DNA of 64,000 nt, from the NCBI RefSeq assembly GCF_000145275.1, contig NC_014393.1, positions 310,001-374,000 on the forward strand, written 5' to 3'. Made by a program: the position numbers and the translations under genes. Under the pieces are notes generated by a model. That model saw only the letters and a list, made by a program, of their open reading frames with translations. It did no database searches and was not told the origin of the DNA. The first letter of the stretch is position 1. The number at the start of each line of letters is the position of its first letter. This stretch comes from Clostridium cellulovorans 743B (GTDB taxonomy: Bacteria > Bacillota > Clostridia > Clostridiales > Clostridiaceae). Positions 8,371-16,102 of this stretch are shown here, in pieces.

Positions 8371-9723
8371 ATGAAAAATAAAAGTATTAACAAGGAAATA
8401 ATTTTTTTAATAGTTAGCGTAATAGCTTTTGTTGCTATGTATATATTTGCCTTTGTAATTAAGCCTAAGCCGGTAAAAAATGCTGGACAAGAAGTTGTTA
8501 TTGCCACAGAAAAAGATGCACCGGATAATTCTGAGGTTAAAGAAAATGATCAACAAGATAACTCAGAAGCTACCGAGGAAGAGAAGAAAACGAATAGAGA
8601 AATTGGACATTATCCAGCAGTCTCAGGAGAAGTTGGGGTTCTAGATGAGAAATATTCCTATGGAGATGTAAGACGATATGGAATCATTCCTGATAAAGAT
8701 ACTATATGGCATAATACTCAGTACATAAATAATGCATTTAATAATGGTAGTAAGCTAGGTTTTGAAGTGTTCTTTCCTAAAGGTTTTTACAAAACCCAGT
8801 TAAACATATCTCAAAGTAATTTAACTTTAGATTTTGAAGAAGGATCAGAAGTTACTGGCGGAGTATACATATATACTATTGATAATCAAAATAAAATAAA
8901 AAATGTAACAATAAAGGGTACGATAGTTACCTATGATAGATTTGCAGCTACAAATACTGATACTTTAATTGTTGATACTATCTATGTAAAAGGTGATGGA
9001 AGCAAGGCTACAGATTATCCAGGAATAAGAGGCAGAGGAGTTCATATATACAAGGGAACTACAAATATGCGTTGTAAATCCATTATAATAGATGATATCG
9101 ATGGCAATGGAGAGAATAACTGTGCTGCTGTACAAATAGATGGTTACGTAGAAAATCCATCTAATTTATCTATAGATAAGATTTGGGTTAAGAAATCTGA
9201 TGTCCATGGAGTTTATTTAACAGGAAATGGACATAAAATTGGTGAAATTCAAGTTGATGAATTTGGTGCTGGTGCCAACAAGCAGCCACAACCTATTGAG
9301 GATTCAGATGATTTAGAACAAAGCCAAGAATTAAAAGGTGTTTGGATCAATAGATGTGCAGATACAAAGATAGGCAAAATAACTGTTAAAAATCCAGATG
9401 AAACAAGAAAAAACGTAAAATATGATGTACTTTTAGATGAGACTGGAAAAGGTGCAAATACAAAAGGTGTAGAAATTGGTGAAATAATAAGTAATCCAAT
9501 GGGTAAAAGTCTAGGTGTTGCAATCAATGATAAGAATTATCCTGGAAAGCAATGCATTTATAAAATTGGAACAATAACAATTGCTACGGATAGGAAAGAC
9601 AAGCACTTTGTAAACATAAATTCAAAAGCTCAGGCTACAATAGAAACCATCAATATTAACGATTCCGCCTTAGTTCAAAATGATTCTGATGAAAGCACAA
9701 TTTCAAATATAAAAACCAATTAA
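8371..9723 (+). CDS. membrane-anchored right-handed beta-helix protein (pectate-lyase superfamily)
   Basis: 450 residues. A single N-terminal transmembrane segment (about 10-30, FLIVSVIAFVAMYIFAFVI) with no cleavage motif is followed by a highly charged Glu/Asp/Lys spacer (about 35-85), then the start motif of a pectate-lyase-3-like beta-helix (SYGDVRRYGIIPDKDTIWHN at about 97) and regularly spaced short strands to the C-terminus. It should be displayed on the outer face of the membrane. No catalytic residues could be identified, so it may bind or modify a polysaccharide. It lies 1.35 kb after the prophage lysis genes and shares the fold class of the tail fibres but has its own anchor and terminator, so it is probably a host gene or a moron. 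Confidence 0.68.
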   Translation: MKNKSINKEIIFLIVSVIAFVAMYIFAFVIKPKPVKNAGQEVVIATEKDAPDNSEVKENDQQDNSEATEEEKKTNREIGHYPAVSGEVGVLDEKYSYGDVRRYGIIPDKDTIWHNTQYINNAFNNGSKLGFEVFFPKGFYKTQLNISQSNLTLDFEEGSEVTGGVYIYTIDNQNKIKNVTIKGTIVTYDRFAATNTDTLIVDTIYVKGDGSKATDYPGIRGRGVHIYKGTTNMRCKSIIIDDIDGNGENNCAAVQIDGYVENPSNLSIDKIWVKKSDVHGVYLTGNGHKIGEIQVDEFGAGANKQPQPIEDSDDLEQSQELKGVWINRCADTKIGKITVKNPDETRKNVKYDVLLDETGKGANTKGVEIGEIISNPMGKSLGVAINDKNYPGKQCIYKIGTITIATDRKDKHFVNINSKAQATIETININDSALVQNDSDESTISNIKTN

Positions 9724-9740
9724 AGATTATAAATTGAGAG

Positions 9741-9777
9741 AAATCCTTTACTCTGAAGAGTTTAGGATTTATTTTTT
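9741..9777 (+). terminator. intrinsic terminator of the membrane beta-helix gene
   Basis: AAATCCT-tt-ACTC (9741-9753) pairs with GAGT-tt-AGGATTT (9758-9770) around TGAA, followed by TATTTTTTA. Confidence 0.7.
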
Positions 9778-9887
9778 ATATTAAAATAAATCGATAGAAA
9801 GTATGTACAAGAACAAATTAATTGGGAATAGCATAAAAACAAAGTCATACAAAACATAGATAAAAGTAATTAATAGGAACGGTGAAG

Positions 9888-9930
9888 AAGGTGAATAGAC
9901 TTGAGCAATCCAAGTTTATCCACCTTTTTT
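9888..9930. terminator. strong hairpin between convergent genes, probable bidirectional terminator
   Basis: AAGGTGAATAGACTTG (9888-9903) pairs, with two mismatches, with CAAGTTTATCCACCTT (9911-9926) around a 7-base loop and is followed by four T residues on the plus strand. It lies just past the end of the minus-strand Crp/Fnr gene. Confidence 0.65.
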
Positions 9931-9944
9931 GTTAGTTTGAAGTA

Positions 9945-10622
9945 CTATATTAATTCATTCAGATCCTTAAGTATTGTTATTTTTCCTCGTTCTAATTTAA
10001 TGTAGCCTTCTTTCTCAATACTTTTTAGCTTTCGGCTTACAACCTCACGGACGGAATCAATCTCAAATGCTAATTGACTATGCGTTGCATAAATTATTGT
10101 ACTATTTTTCTTAATAAGTAGTTTAAGAAGTCGAGACTCTAAAGATTCATGAATAAGAATCTCTTTATTTTCTATAACTTTACTAAATTTTTTGTATAAG
10201 TCCATATATATGTACATTAAAAATTCATTATTTTCCATGAGGTATTTTTCAACTATACCAAAGGGGATTATGCATACTTCTGAATCTTGGATTGCTTTGC
10301 CTATTATATTTAACGACTCTAGCTTTGACAAACAACTTAGGGCTTCGTGGCAAAATTCTCCTTGCTCTATGTTATAGAGGTTTGTCTCTTCTCCATCCTT
10401 GTTAATCTTTTGAATTTTAATTTTCCCCCTTAATACGAATAAAATCCCTGTACATACTGAGTTTATAGATGCTACGTATTCATCAGAATATACTGTTTTA
10501 AAGATTGCTTCAGTGCTTATAACGTTATTGTTTTCTTCATCAATTTTTTTTAATAGTGGATAAGCATCGTATAAAGCTCCAATATATTTTGATTTAGCAT
10601 TTATTTGTCTATAATCACTCAT
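9945..10622 (-). CDS. Crp/Fnr-family transcriptional regulator
   Basis: 225 residues. An N-terminal cyclic-nucleotide-binding-like beta-barrel (about 15-125, with GILFVLRGKIKIQKINKDGE) leads through the long dimerisation helix (about 125-155) to a C-terminal winged helix (about 160-225) whose recognition part reads SQLAFEIDSVREVVSRKLKS, the classic Crp signature. There is no N-terminal Cys cluster of the Fnr iron-sulphur type, and the nucleotide-binding Arg-Ser signature is not evident, so the effector is unknown. The ribosome site AAGGGG sits directly beside the last copy of a 22-bp-spaced TTAANNTTAA array, so autoregulation is likely. The divergent neighbour is a DUF4180 gene. Confidence 0.88.
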   Translation of the reverse strand: MSDYRQINAKSKYIGALYDAYPLLKKIDEENNNVISTEAIFKTVYSDEYVASINSVCTGILFVLRGKIKIQKINKDGEETNLYNIEQGEFCHEALSCLSKLESLNIIGKAIQDSEVCIIPFGIVEKYLMENNEFLMYIYMDLYKKFSKVIENKEILIHESLESRLLKLLIKKNSTIIYATHSQLAFEIDSVREVVSRKLKSIEKEGYIKLERGKITILKDLNELI

Positions 10623-10634
10623 TTTTATGTCCCC

Positions 10635-10756
10635 TTAACATTAATTCTTTGAGAGCCCTTAACATTAATTCATTACCAGTTTAATGTTAGTTATCTATTA
10701 TTTTAACATTAACCGCCTACCAACTTAATGTTAATTTTCTGCTATGTTAATATTAA
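10635..10756. promoter_or_regulatory. six-copy operator-like array, TTAANNTTAA every 22 bp
   Basis: Six 10-mers start at 10635, 10659, 10681, 10703, 10725 and 10747: TTAACATTAA twice, TTAATGTTAG, TTAACATTAA, TTAATGTTAA and TTAATATTAA. Spacings are 24, 22, 22, 22 and 22 bp, two helical turns, so all copies face one side of the DNA. The array fills the region upstream of the minus-strand Crp/Fnr gene, the nearest copy 13 bp from its start codon, and faces the divergent DUF4180 gene. Confidence 0.8.
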
Positions 10757-10765
10757 TATGTATGT

Positions 10766-10801
10766 TTCATTAAAGTTATTTTATAACTTATGGTACTTAC
10801 T
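10766..10801 (+). repeat. direct repeat flanking the DUF4180 gene, left copy
   Basis: TTCATTAAAG followed by AACTTATGGTACTTACT matches the segment at 11360-11395 (TCCATTAAAG, AACTCAAGGTACTTGCT) at about three quarters of positions without gaps. The two copies bracket the DUF4180 gene. Confidence 0.45.
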
Positions 10802-10973
10802 TTAAAGTCTTATATAGTTTTATTTTTGAAACTTATATAATAGAATTAGCCCATAGATGCCAATATGATTAGCTCACGGAAAGTATTTTAAATAAGGATT
10901 AAATGCTATATGTTTTGAAAAATCGATGAATAGGTTTAATGGTGTTACTACATTACCGAAACGGAGGACTATT

Positions 10974-11339
10974 ATGAAAATAAATACTATTAAAGAGAAT
11001 AATGTTGAAATTGCTGTTGTAAACAGTAGTGATATATTGATAAAGGATGTTCAATCAGCGTTAGATTTTATAGGAACTGTAGGGTTTGAAACAGGATGTT
11101 ATCATATAGTTTTGAATAAATCATCAATATGTGAGGATTTTTTTAACTTAAAAACAAAACTTGCAGGGGAAATATTACAGAAGTTTGTTAATTATCATGT
11201 GAAGATAGCTATTGTCGGTGATTTTTCTGTATACACAAGTAATAGCTTAAAAGATTTTATTTATGAGAGCAATAAAGGAAGAGATATTTTTTTCTTACCA
11301 GATGAGAAACAAGCAATTGAAAAATTAAGTCTAGCATAA
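10974..11339 (+). CDS. DUF4180 domain-containing protein
   Basis: 121 residues from the ATG at 10974, which has GGAGGA six bases upstream; an in-frame ATG at 10926 lacks a ribosome site and is rejected. The sequence fits DUF4180: alternating strands and helices with IAVVNSSDILIKDVQSALDF and a conserved end ...DIFFLPDEKQAIEKL. Small, soluble and cytoplasmic, with a fold reminiscent of STAS-type domains. The biochemical role of the family is not known to me. Its divergent placement from a Crp/Fnr regulator with a shared operator-like array suggests it belongs to that regulator's response. Confidence 0.75.
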   Translation: MKINTIKENNVEIAVVNSSDILIKDVQSALDFIGTVGFETGCYHIVLNKSSICEDFFNLKTKLAGEILQKFVNYHVKIAIVGDFSVYTSNSLKDFIYESNKGRDIFFLPDEKQAIEKLSLA

Positions 11340-11359
11340 TCTATTTTGAAATTATATGC

Positions 11360-11395
11360 TCCATTAAAGCTGTTTCACAACTCAAGGTACTTGCT
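11360..11395 (+). repeat. direct repeat flanking the DUF4180 gene, right copy
   Basis: Right-hand partner of the repeat at 10766-10801, in the same orientation and about 590 bp downstream. Confidence 0.45.
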
Positions 11396-11407
11396 CACTC
11401 ATAAATA

Positions 11408-11434
11408 AAGGTAAGGGGAATTAACCCTTACCTT
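11408..11434. terminator. intrinsic terminator between convergent genes
   Basis: AAGGTAAGGG (11408-11417) and CCCTTACCTT (11425-11434) form a perfect 10-bp stem with a 7-base loop. On the minus strand it is followed by TTATTTAT, so it best serves the minus-strand gene ending at 11501, and may also stop DUF4180 transcripts. Confidence 0.75.
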
Positions 11435-11500
11435 GTATAAAACTTTAAGCATAATATATAAACAAATTTGTTTGTCAAAGATACTTGATTAGAGATTACA

Positions 11501-12454
11501 TTAATCTACGGCGTTAGTCATTATATGTAATTTATTGCTAATATTTTTATTTTTAGCTTCACTATTTAAAGTTTCCCCCTTCATCATGTATATGGGTTTT
11601 GTTATTTGAGAACCTTTATTATAGCTTTCTACCCAGTAGCATAAGGCACTTTCATTAATTTTAGAGTCTGTAGCAGCTAAATCATCAGTTCCAATATAAC
11701 CTTTTTTACTGCTTTTAAATTTATTAATTGCTTTCTTGGAAGAGATCACTGATTTATCACCGATTTTTTTATAATTTTTTATAGTTATTATCGCCGAAGC
11801 TATATTTCCTTCAGAATTAATATCAAACATTATTTTATCTGCGCCATATACATTTTTACCATCTAAAACTCTTTTAAAGATTACACCTAATAAGCCAAAC
11901 TCTAGAGGTTTATTATTTGGACCCATTTCTGTTATATAACTTGGTTCAACTGAATTTCTCGATATATCCTGTATGTCCATAACTTTTAATATATCTTCAC
12001 ATTTTTCATATAATTTATTATTGTCAACTGTATTTATATCTATTTTGGTTTCAGGTCTAGTTAATAAATCATCAAAATAATTAAACCCTCCTGTATTTTT
12101 AAATACCTCCAAGGTTTTACTACCCTCAGTAATAAAGAACCTCTCTTCGTTTTCATCAACACTGTAGTCATCTGTAAAGCCAAAAGCTTTCAATGCTTTT
12201 TCTTTATCATCTGTTATATTTGTAGGTCTTTCTATTTCGTATATTGCAACTTTACCTGATTCATTCGATAAAGTTGAGCTATCTATTTTTTCTATATTTA
12301 TATGGTTTCCTGTAGCATCTGGAGAAAAATCAACAGAGTATTTTTTATTAGCTATTTCTGTGTAAATGCCTCTAGCTATAAAAATACCTATAACAAAAAC
12401 CATCACATATGAAACTTTGATTTTCTTGATTTTTTTCATATTTTTCAACCCCAA
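11501..12454 (-). CDS. membrane-anchored extracytoplasmic protein of unknown function
   Basis: 312-317 residues. A basic N-terminus (KKIKKIK) and one transmembrane helix (VMVFVIGIFIARGIY) place the rest outside the membrane. The external part (about 35-317) is mixed alpha/beta with duplicated-looking strands; the overall layout recalls YycI/PepSY-like sensor-partner proteins, but no diagnostic motif is present and I do not assign that name. The TTG at 12454 and the ATG at 12439 are both possible starts; GGGG upstream favours the ATG. It stands alone: a polyferredoxin gene lies upstream with its own terminator. Just upstream of its start is a 43-bp-period duplication. Confidence 0.6.
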   Translation of the reverse strand: MGLKNMKKIKKIKVSYVMVFVIGIFIARGIYTEIANKKYSVDFSPDATGNHINIEKIDSSTLSNESGKVAIYEIERPTNITDDKEKALKAFGFTDDYSVDENEERFFITEGSKTLEVFKNTGGFNYFDDLLTRPETKIDINTVDNNKLYEKCEDILKVMDIQDISRNSVEPSYITEMGPNNKPLEFGLLGVIFKRVLDGKNVYGADKIMFDINSEGNIASAIITIKNYKKIGDKSVISSKKAINKFKSSKKGYIGTDDLAATDSKINESALCYWVESYNKGSQITKPIYMMKGETLNSEAKNKNISNKLHIMTNAVD

Positions 12455-12519
12455 TTCTTTTTTACTTTTCCGTTACTTTATTAAGCTCACTAAAGCATAA
12501 TCATCATATGTGTTAGCAA

Positions 12520-12590
12520 GATAAGGATAGCTTTATACAATATGATTAGATGAATTATTAGGATAAGAACTATCTTTATACAATATAACA
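12520..12590. repeat. 43-bp-period direct duplication upstream of the membrane-anchored gene
   Basis: CTTTATACAATAT occurs at 12531-12543 and 12574-12586, each preceded by a related GATAAG-containing segment. This is a partial tandem duplication in the probable promoter region of the minus-strand gene starting at about 12450. Confidence 0.5.
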
Positions 12591-12655
12591 CATTTTCATA
12601 AAATTGGAACATATTACTTAAGTATAAATTGGATAAGTTCTATTTAAAAACAAAA

Positions 12656-12687
12656 AGAGAAAAGATTAAAGCTCTAATCTTTTCTCT
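12656..12687 (-). terminator. intrinsic terminator of the 12.7-kb polyferredoxin gene
   Basis: AGAGAAAAGATTA (12656-12668) and TAATCTTTTCTCT (12675-12687) make a perfect 13-bp stem with a 6-base loop immediately after the stop codon; a T-rich tract follows on the minus strand. Confidence 0.8.
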
Positions 12688-12702
12688 TTCAACTATAAGA
12701 AA

Positions 12703-13356
12703 CTATTTTGAAGTTACTTTTTCATAGCCGATTGATTTTCTAGGACATGAAGTTACACATTGTCCACATTGTATACAATCAGGATGACTTAATACGTCAC
12801 CTTTATATTCATAAGGAACTATTCCTAATGGACATTTCTTTTCGCATAACTTACAAGAAACGCAAGAGTTTGATACATGTAATACATTTTTACTTTTTCT
12901 AAATTTTGATATAACCGATGCTATAGTTCCCATAGGGCAGAAATGGCACCAGGTTCTATGATTATAGAATAAAGATAACACAACTCCAATGATAGTTGTA
13001 ACCACGATCATTCTATAAAATACCATACCTATACCATAAAGGTTACCCCAATTTTCCTTAATTCCAATGGTGAATATAGTCATCATAAGTATTAAAACTA
13101 CAGCTCTAAAGTAATAAGACTTTAGGAATTTAGGGACTTTTCTTTTCTTACTGAATTTAGAAACTACGTTATCATAAAAGTTTCCTCTTGGACATAAATT
13201 TCCGCACCAAAATCTCCCTTTAAAGATAGACACAATTATTGGCGCTACCATACAAATTATTGCGGCTATTGCAAATCTCAAATCAAGTAGCCCTAACAAT
13301 ATAAAAGCAACTAGACCTACAAAGGAATACTTTTTCCAAAATTTTAAGAACTTATC
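12703..13356 (-). CDS. membrane 4Fe-4S polyferredoxin, NapH/CcoG-like
   Basis: 217 residues from TTG at 13356, which sits eight bases after GGGGGGTG; a longer frame to 13401 lacks a ribosome site. About four transmembrane helices carry two CxxxCP-type motifs (WCGNLCPRG and WCHFCPMG), and the C-terminal cytoplasmic part has two complete 4Fe-4S ferredoxin motifs, CVSCKLCEKKCP and CIQCGQCVTSCP. This is the NapH/Fer4_5 architecture for electron transfer between a membrane carrier and a soluble or extracytoplasmic reductase. No partner reductase is adjacent, so the electron acceptor is unknown. A second, longer relative lies at 26722-27840. A possible structured RNA region lies upstream. Confidence 0.85.
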   Translation of the reverse strand, partial: DKFLKFWKKYSFVGLVAFILLGLLDLRFAIAAIICMVAPIIVSIFKGRFWCGNLCPRGNFYDNVVSKFSKKRKVPKFLKSYYFRAVVLILMMTIFTIGIKENWGNLYGIGMVFYRMIVVTTIIGVVLSLFYNHRTWCHFCPMGTIASVISKFRKSKNVLHVSNSCVSCKLCEKKCPLGIVPYEYKGDVLSHPDCIQCGQCVTSCPRKSIGYEKVTSK

Positions 13357-13404
13357 CAAACAAAACACCCCCCGATTTATTGTATTGATAAAAAACATCA
13401 TATA

Positions 13405-13600
13405 AACAGAGTTCTTAGTTTCAGGTGGAGTTTTTACTCCATCTGAAATTTATTAACAGAATTCTTAGCATCTTTGATGATTAGAAGTCGTTATCCTTTA
13501 GGAGAAATCGTTATCCAGAGACGTAGTAGCCGTTAACTCCCACTTTGTAGAAGATGAGAGAGTTACGGATAGTAGTCATCGGATCAATTTTTATGTGGCT
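13405..13600 (+). ncRNA. candidate structured RNA or repeat element (plus-strand folding shown)
   Basis: A near-perfect 13-bp hairpin (13419-13431 with 13436-13448, one G-T) is bracketed by AACAGAGTTCTTAG and AACAGAATTCTTAG. Downstream, GATGA near 13474 can pair with TCATC near 13580, ATCC with GGAT just inside it, and CCGTTAACTC with GAGTTACGG (single bulge) inside that, followed by a T run at about 13590. The segment has no coding frame and is more GC-rich than its surroundings. It could be a large clostridial structured RNA; I cannot assign an Rfam family. Confidence 0.4.
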
Positions 13601-13671
13601 TATTTAATCCTTTTTTAGTATACGACATAGAGAGAGATTTGCTTGTGACTTTGTCACTGAACTAAACATCG

Positions 13672-13720
13672 GCGAAAATAAAAAAAGGTAAGCTGTATAT
13701 TGATTTCATAACAGCTTACC
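13672..13720 (-). terminator. intrinsic terminator of the sigma/anti-sigma operon
   Basis: GGTAAGCTGT (13687-13696) pairs with ACAGCTTACC (13711-13720). On the minus strand the stem is followed by a T-rich run of about a dozen bases (TTTTTTTATTTTC), downstream of the anti-sigma stop at 13823. Confidence 0.8.
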
Positions 13721-13822
13721 ATTACTGACTTTATTAAGTTGAAACTATTACAATAATGTTTCTACATTAAATCCATATAAATTGATAAAACAATGTAGAT
13801 TTTTAATGGGAACATTTATATT

Positions 13823-15235
13823 TTATTTATGCCATATTATTTCCTCTTCATCATAAAGAAATGATTTAGTACCCTCGGTTATTATAAATTCTGATGCTCT
13901 AGTAGGTATAGTCTCTCTGGATCTGATGACTCCAGTATTGAAGATTTTAAATCTATCCTCTATAGCAGGAAGATTGGGGATTTTTTCTACAAGAATATTA
14001 TGAAGCTTATCTCGTGAAGATTGATCTGCAAATTGTATGTCATCAGAATCAGAAGAGGATTGGTAGTTATAAGTATCTGAAAATTTAAAACGAAGCTGAG
14101 TAAATATCCTATTTGTTTTATTAAATTCCAAGCTATATTCAGTAGCGTTTTCTTTCTCTTCTATAGCAGTAAGTTTAAATTCTTCTCCATTAAAATTAAA
14201 GGTAAGTGGTAAGTTGTTTTTGTCTATTTTATAAATATTCGAGTTACCAAAATCATAAGTTACGCTAAGATTTAACAACCTTATTCCTATCTCACTTACT
14301 TCTTTGTAATAGATAGAATTAAATTCCTGTGTTCCATGAATGCCTTTATTATCTTCTGAACCAAAGACAGTATATTCACCAACAGTATTAGAACTGGTTT
14401 CCCCTAAATTTAGTCCATAACTATGTGAAACATTAGCAATATTATAGTCATTATCTAATCTTATAGAAAAAGTAGGGAATATATCAGTTATACTTTTATC
14501 CTTTGGAATAAAGTTATAATCGAAAACACTTTTCAAAACTCCCACCTGTAAGGAATTAATTTTTAACGTGCCTATATCAAGAGCATATTCCTTATTTATT
14601 GAGAGCGTTTTAATTGGCTGCATAGGTATTTGCATTTTTAAATTCCAATCAACCTTTAAGTCGTCCTTTGGGTTTATAAGCGAAGTTACTTTATCAAAGA
14701 GTTTATTTGAGTTTTGATCATCATTAAAAGTAAGCGTATTTATTTTTATAGTTATAGGATTATCACGCATATAATCCACAGCAGCATTGCTTAGAGTAAT
14801 GAGAAAAGCTTTTTCCTTGTTATCACAATACGGATCAGGAAGAGAAAAACCCCACTCCGTAAATTGAGTACCATCTTTATCACCAAAGGTAATTTCATCT
14901 ATAGAATATCTTGGGTCAGAGACATCATAAATAACTTCCATCCCTGTAGCATCTGCCACAATTTCTTTAATTCTAAATTCAACATCTTTATATTTAAAGG
15001 TTTCGTTCACCTCAGTTATGTTTTTATTTTCACGAGCTAAATCTATTTCTTGACTATATAAGATGCTGTTATTATATTTAGCAACGGCGAGGGCAGAACC
15101 AGGCAATATTATGAACAAGGAAATGATAGCAGCAGCAGCTTTGTATATATGTTTTTTTCTTTTTTTATCTTTGATATGTTTTCTAAGGTTTTTTTCAACA
15201 TTATTCATCAAATCTTCAGGAATATTAGTACTCAT
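13823..15235 (-). CDS. DUF4179-type transmembrane anti-sigma factor
   Basis: 470 residues. A cytoplasmic N-terminal helix with many Lys/Arg (about 1-30), one transmembrane helix (about 31-52, AAAAIISLFIILPGSALAVA), and a large extracytoplasmic domain starting with the DUF4179 region (KYKDVEFRIKEIVADATGME and following). Such proteins sit in operons with ECF sigma factors and hold them at the membrane until an envelope signal arrives. The gene overlaps the upstream ECF sigma gene by 11 bp, indicating translational coupling. It lacks the HxxxCxxC zinc motif of ZAS-type anti-sigmas. The signal sensed is unknown. Confidence 0.82.
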   Translation of the reverse strand: MSTNIPEDLMNNVEKNLRKHIKDKKRKKHIYKAAAAIISLFIILPGSALAVAKYNNSILYSQEIDLARENKNITEVNETFKYKDVEFRIKEIVADATGMEVIYDVSDPRYSIDEITFGDKDGTQFTEWGFSLPDPYCDNKEKAFLITLSNAAVDYMRDNPITIKINTLTFNDDQNSNKLFDKVTSLINPKDDLKVDWNLKMQIPMQPIKTLSINKEYALDIGTLKINSLQVGVLKSVFDYNFIPKDKSITDIFPTFSIRLDNDYNIANVSHSYGLNLGETSSNTVGEYTVFGSEDNKGIHGTQEFNSIYYKEVSEIGIRLLNLSVTYDFGNSNIYKIDKNNLPLTFNFNGEEFKLTAIEEKENATEYSLEFNKTNRIFTQLRFKFSDTYNYQSSSDSDDIQFADQSSRDKLHNILVEKIPNLPAIEDRFKIFNTGVIRSRETIPTRASEFIITEGTKSFLYDEEEIIWHK

Positions 15236-15752
15236 TTTTCATACCTCCATTTTTTTCTCTTAAATAAGCTAAGCTTCTGTAAATTCTTGTTTTTATTGTA
15301 CTCAATGGCATGTCCATTATCATTGCGATATCTTTTATTGAGTAATCCTTTAAATATCGAAGTACAATTATTTCTCTATCATCCTCTTTTAGTTTACAAA
15401 GTAAATCCTCTATAATAAGCTTGTCATCTACAGATTGATAAGAAAACTCATCTCGTATATTATGTAGATCCTCTTCAGAAGATGGAGACTTTGAAGTTTT
15501 TACATTTTTTCTACACACATTTATCAGTATAGAAATGAACCAACAATAAAACTTTTCTTCACTTCTCAACTGTTTTAACTTGTCAAAGGCTTTTATTGAA
15601 GCTTCAGAGATGCAATCTTCAGCATCATATGGATTCTTGGTATATGAGAAGGCGATATTATAAATCAGAGATTCCTTTTCTTTTAAAAGCTCCATAAATG
15701 CAGAGATATCTCCATTCTTACTTTTTTGAACAAAGTCTTGTAAGTTATACAT
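15225..15752 (-). CDS. ECF-type RNA polymerase sigma factor
   Basis: 175 residues with sigma region 2 (about 25-90, including NIAFSYTKNPYDAEDCISEA) and region 4 (about 115-170, with ILRYLKDYSIKDIAMIMDMP and STIKTRIYRSLAYLRE). It lacks regions 1 and 3, as ECF sigmas do. It is the first gene of a two-gene minus-strand operon with its DUF4179 anti-sigma. An ECF-like promoter (TGAAAC, 17 bp, TATCTA) lies 44-72 bp upstream, consistent with autoregulation. Confidence 0.9.
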   Translation of the reverse strand: MYNLQDFVQKSKNGDISAFMELLKEKESLIYNIAFSYTKNPYDAEDCISEASIKAFDKLKQLRSEEKFYCWFISILINVCRKNVKTSKSPSSEEDLHNIRDEFSYQSVDDKLIIEDLLCKLKEDDREIIVLRYLKDYSIKDIAMIMDMPLSTIKTRIYRSLAYLREKNGGMKNEY

Positions 15753-15795
15753 TTTTTCTTCCTTTCAATGCTGCAGCAATTTTCTTTACATAGGT

Positions 15796-15824
15796 TAGAT
15801 ATTTTAGCGGTATGAAAAGTTTCA
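15796..15824 (-). promoter_or_regulatory. ECF-type autoregulatory promoter
   Basis: On the minus strand TGAAAC (15824-15819) is separated by 17 bp from TATCTA (15801-15796), close to the SigW-type TGAAAC-N16/17-CGTCTA pattern. The start would give a 5' leader of about 35 nt before the sigma gene. Confidence 0.6.
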
Positions 15825-15894
15825 ATATATAAAAAAGTTTTTTTAGCAGTAATCATGACAATATATAAAAAAAGTTTTTTCTAGTAATAATATA
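15823..15894. repeat. 36-bp tandem duplication upstream of the ECF promoter
   Basis: CAATATATAAAAAAG opens two adjacent 36-bp units at 15823 and 15859 that share most positions, including AGTTTTTT and TAGTAAT-like parts. Long A/T tracts directly upstream of the -35 box could act as UP elements. Confidence 0.6.
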
Positions 15895-16102
15895 TAAGCT
15901 TATCTAATAATAGCTACTCTGAGCAAATAATTAGGTATAGAGGTATTTTAATACATGTTAGAATTTTTTTATATAAGCATTTTATTAGAGGATGTTTTAA
16001 TTAAGTAGGGGATTTGATACACATTTCTAGATTTGCTACAATTATGTTACATTGAAGGCAGGTTATAAAAAAGACTAATTAAACAAAGGGGATAAATATT
16101 AA

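Noticed and set aside
15063..15415. Two plus-strand frames opposite the sigma/anti-sigma genes
   Set aside because: They are antisense to clearly recognised genes and have no ribosome sites.
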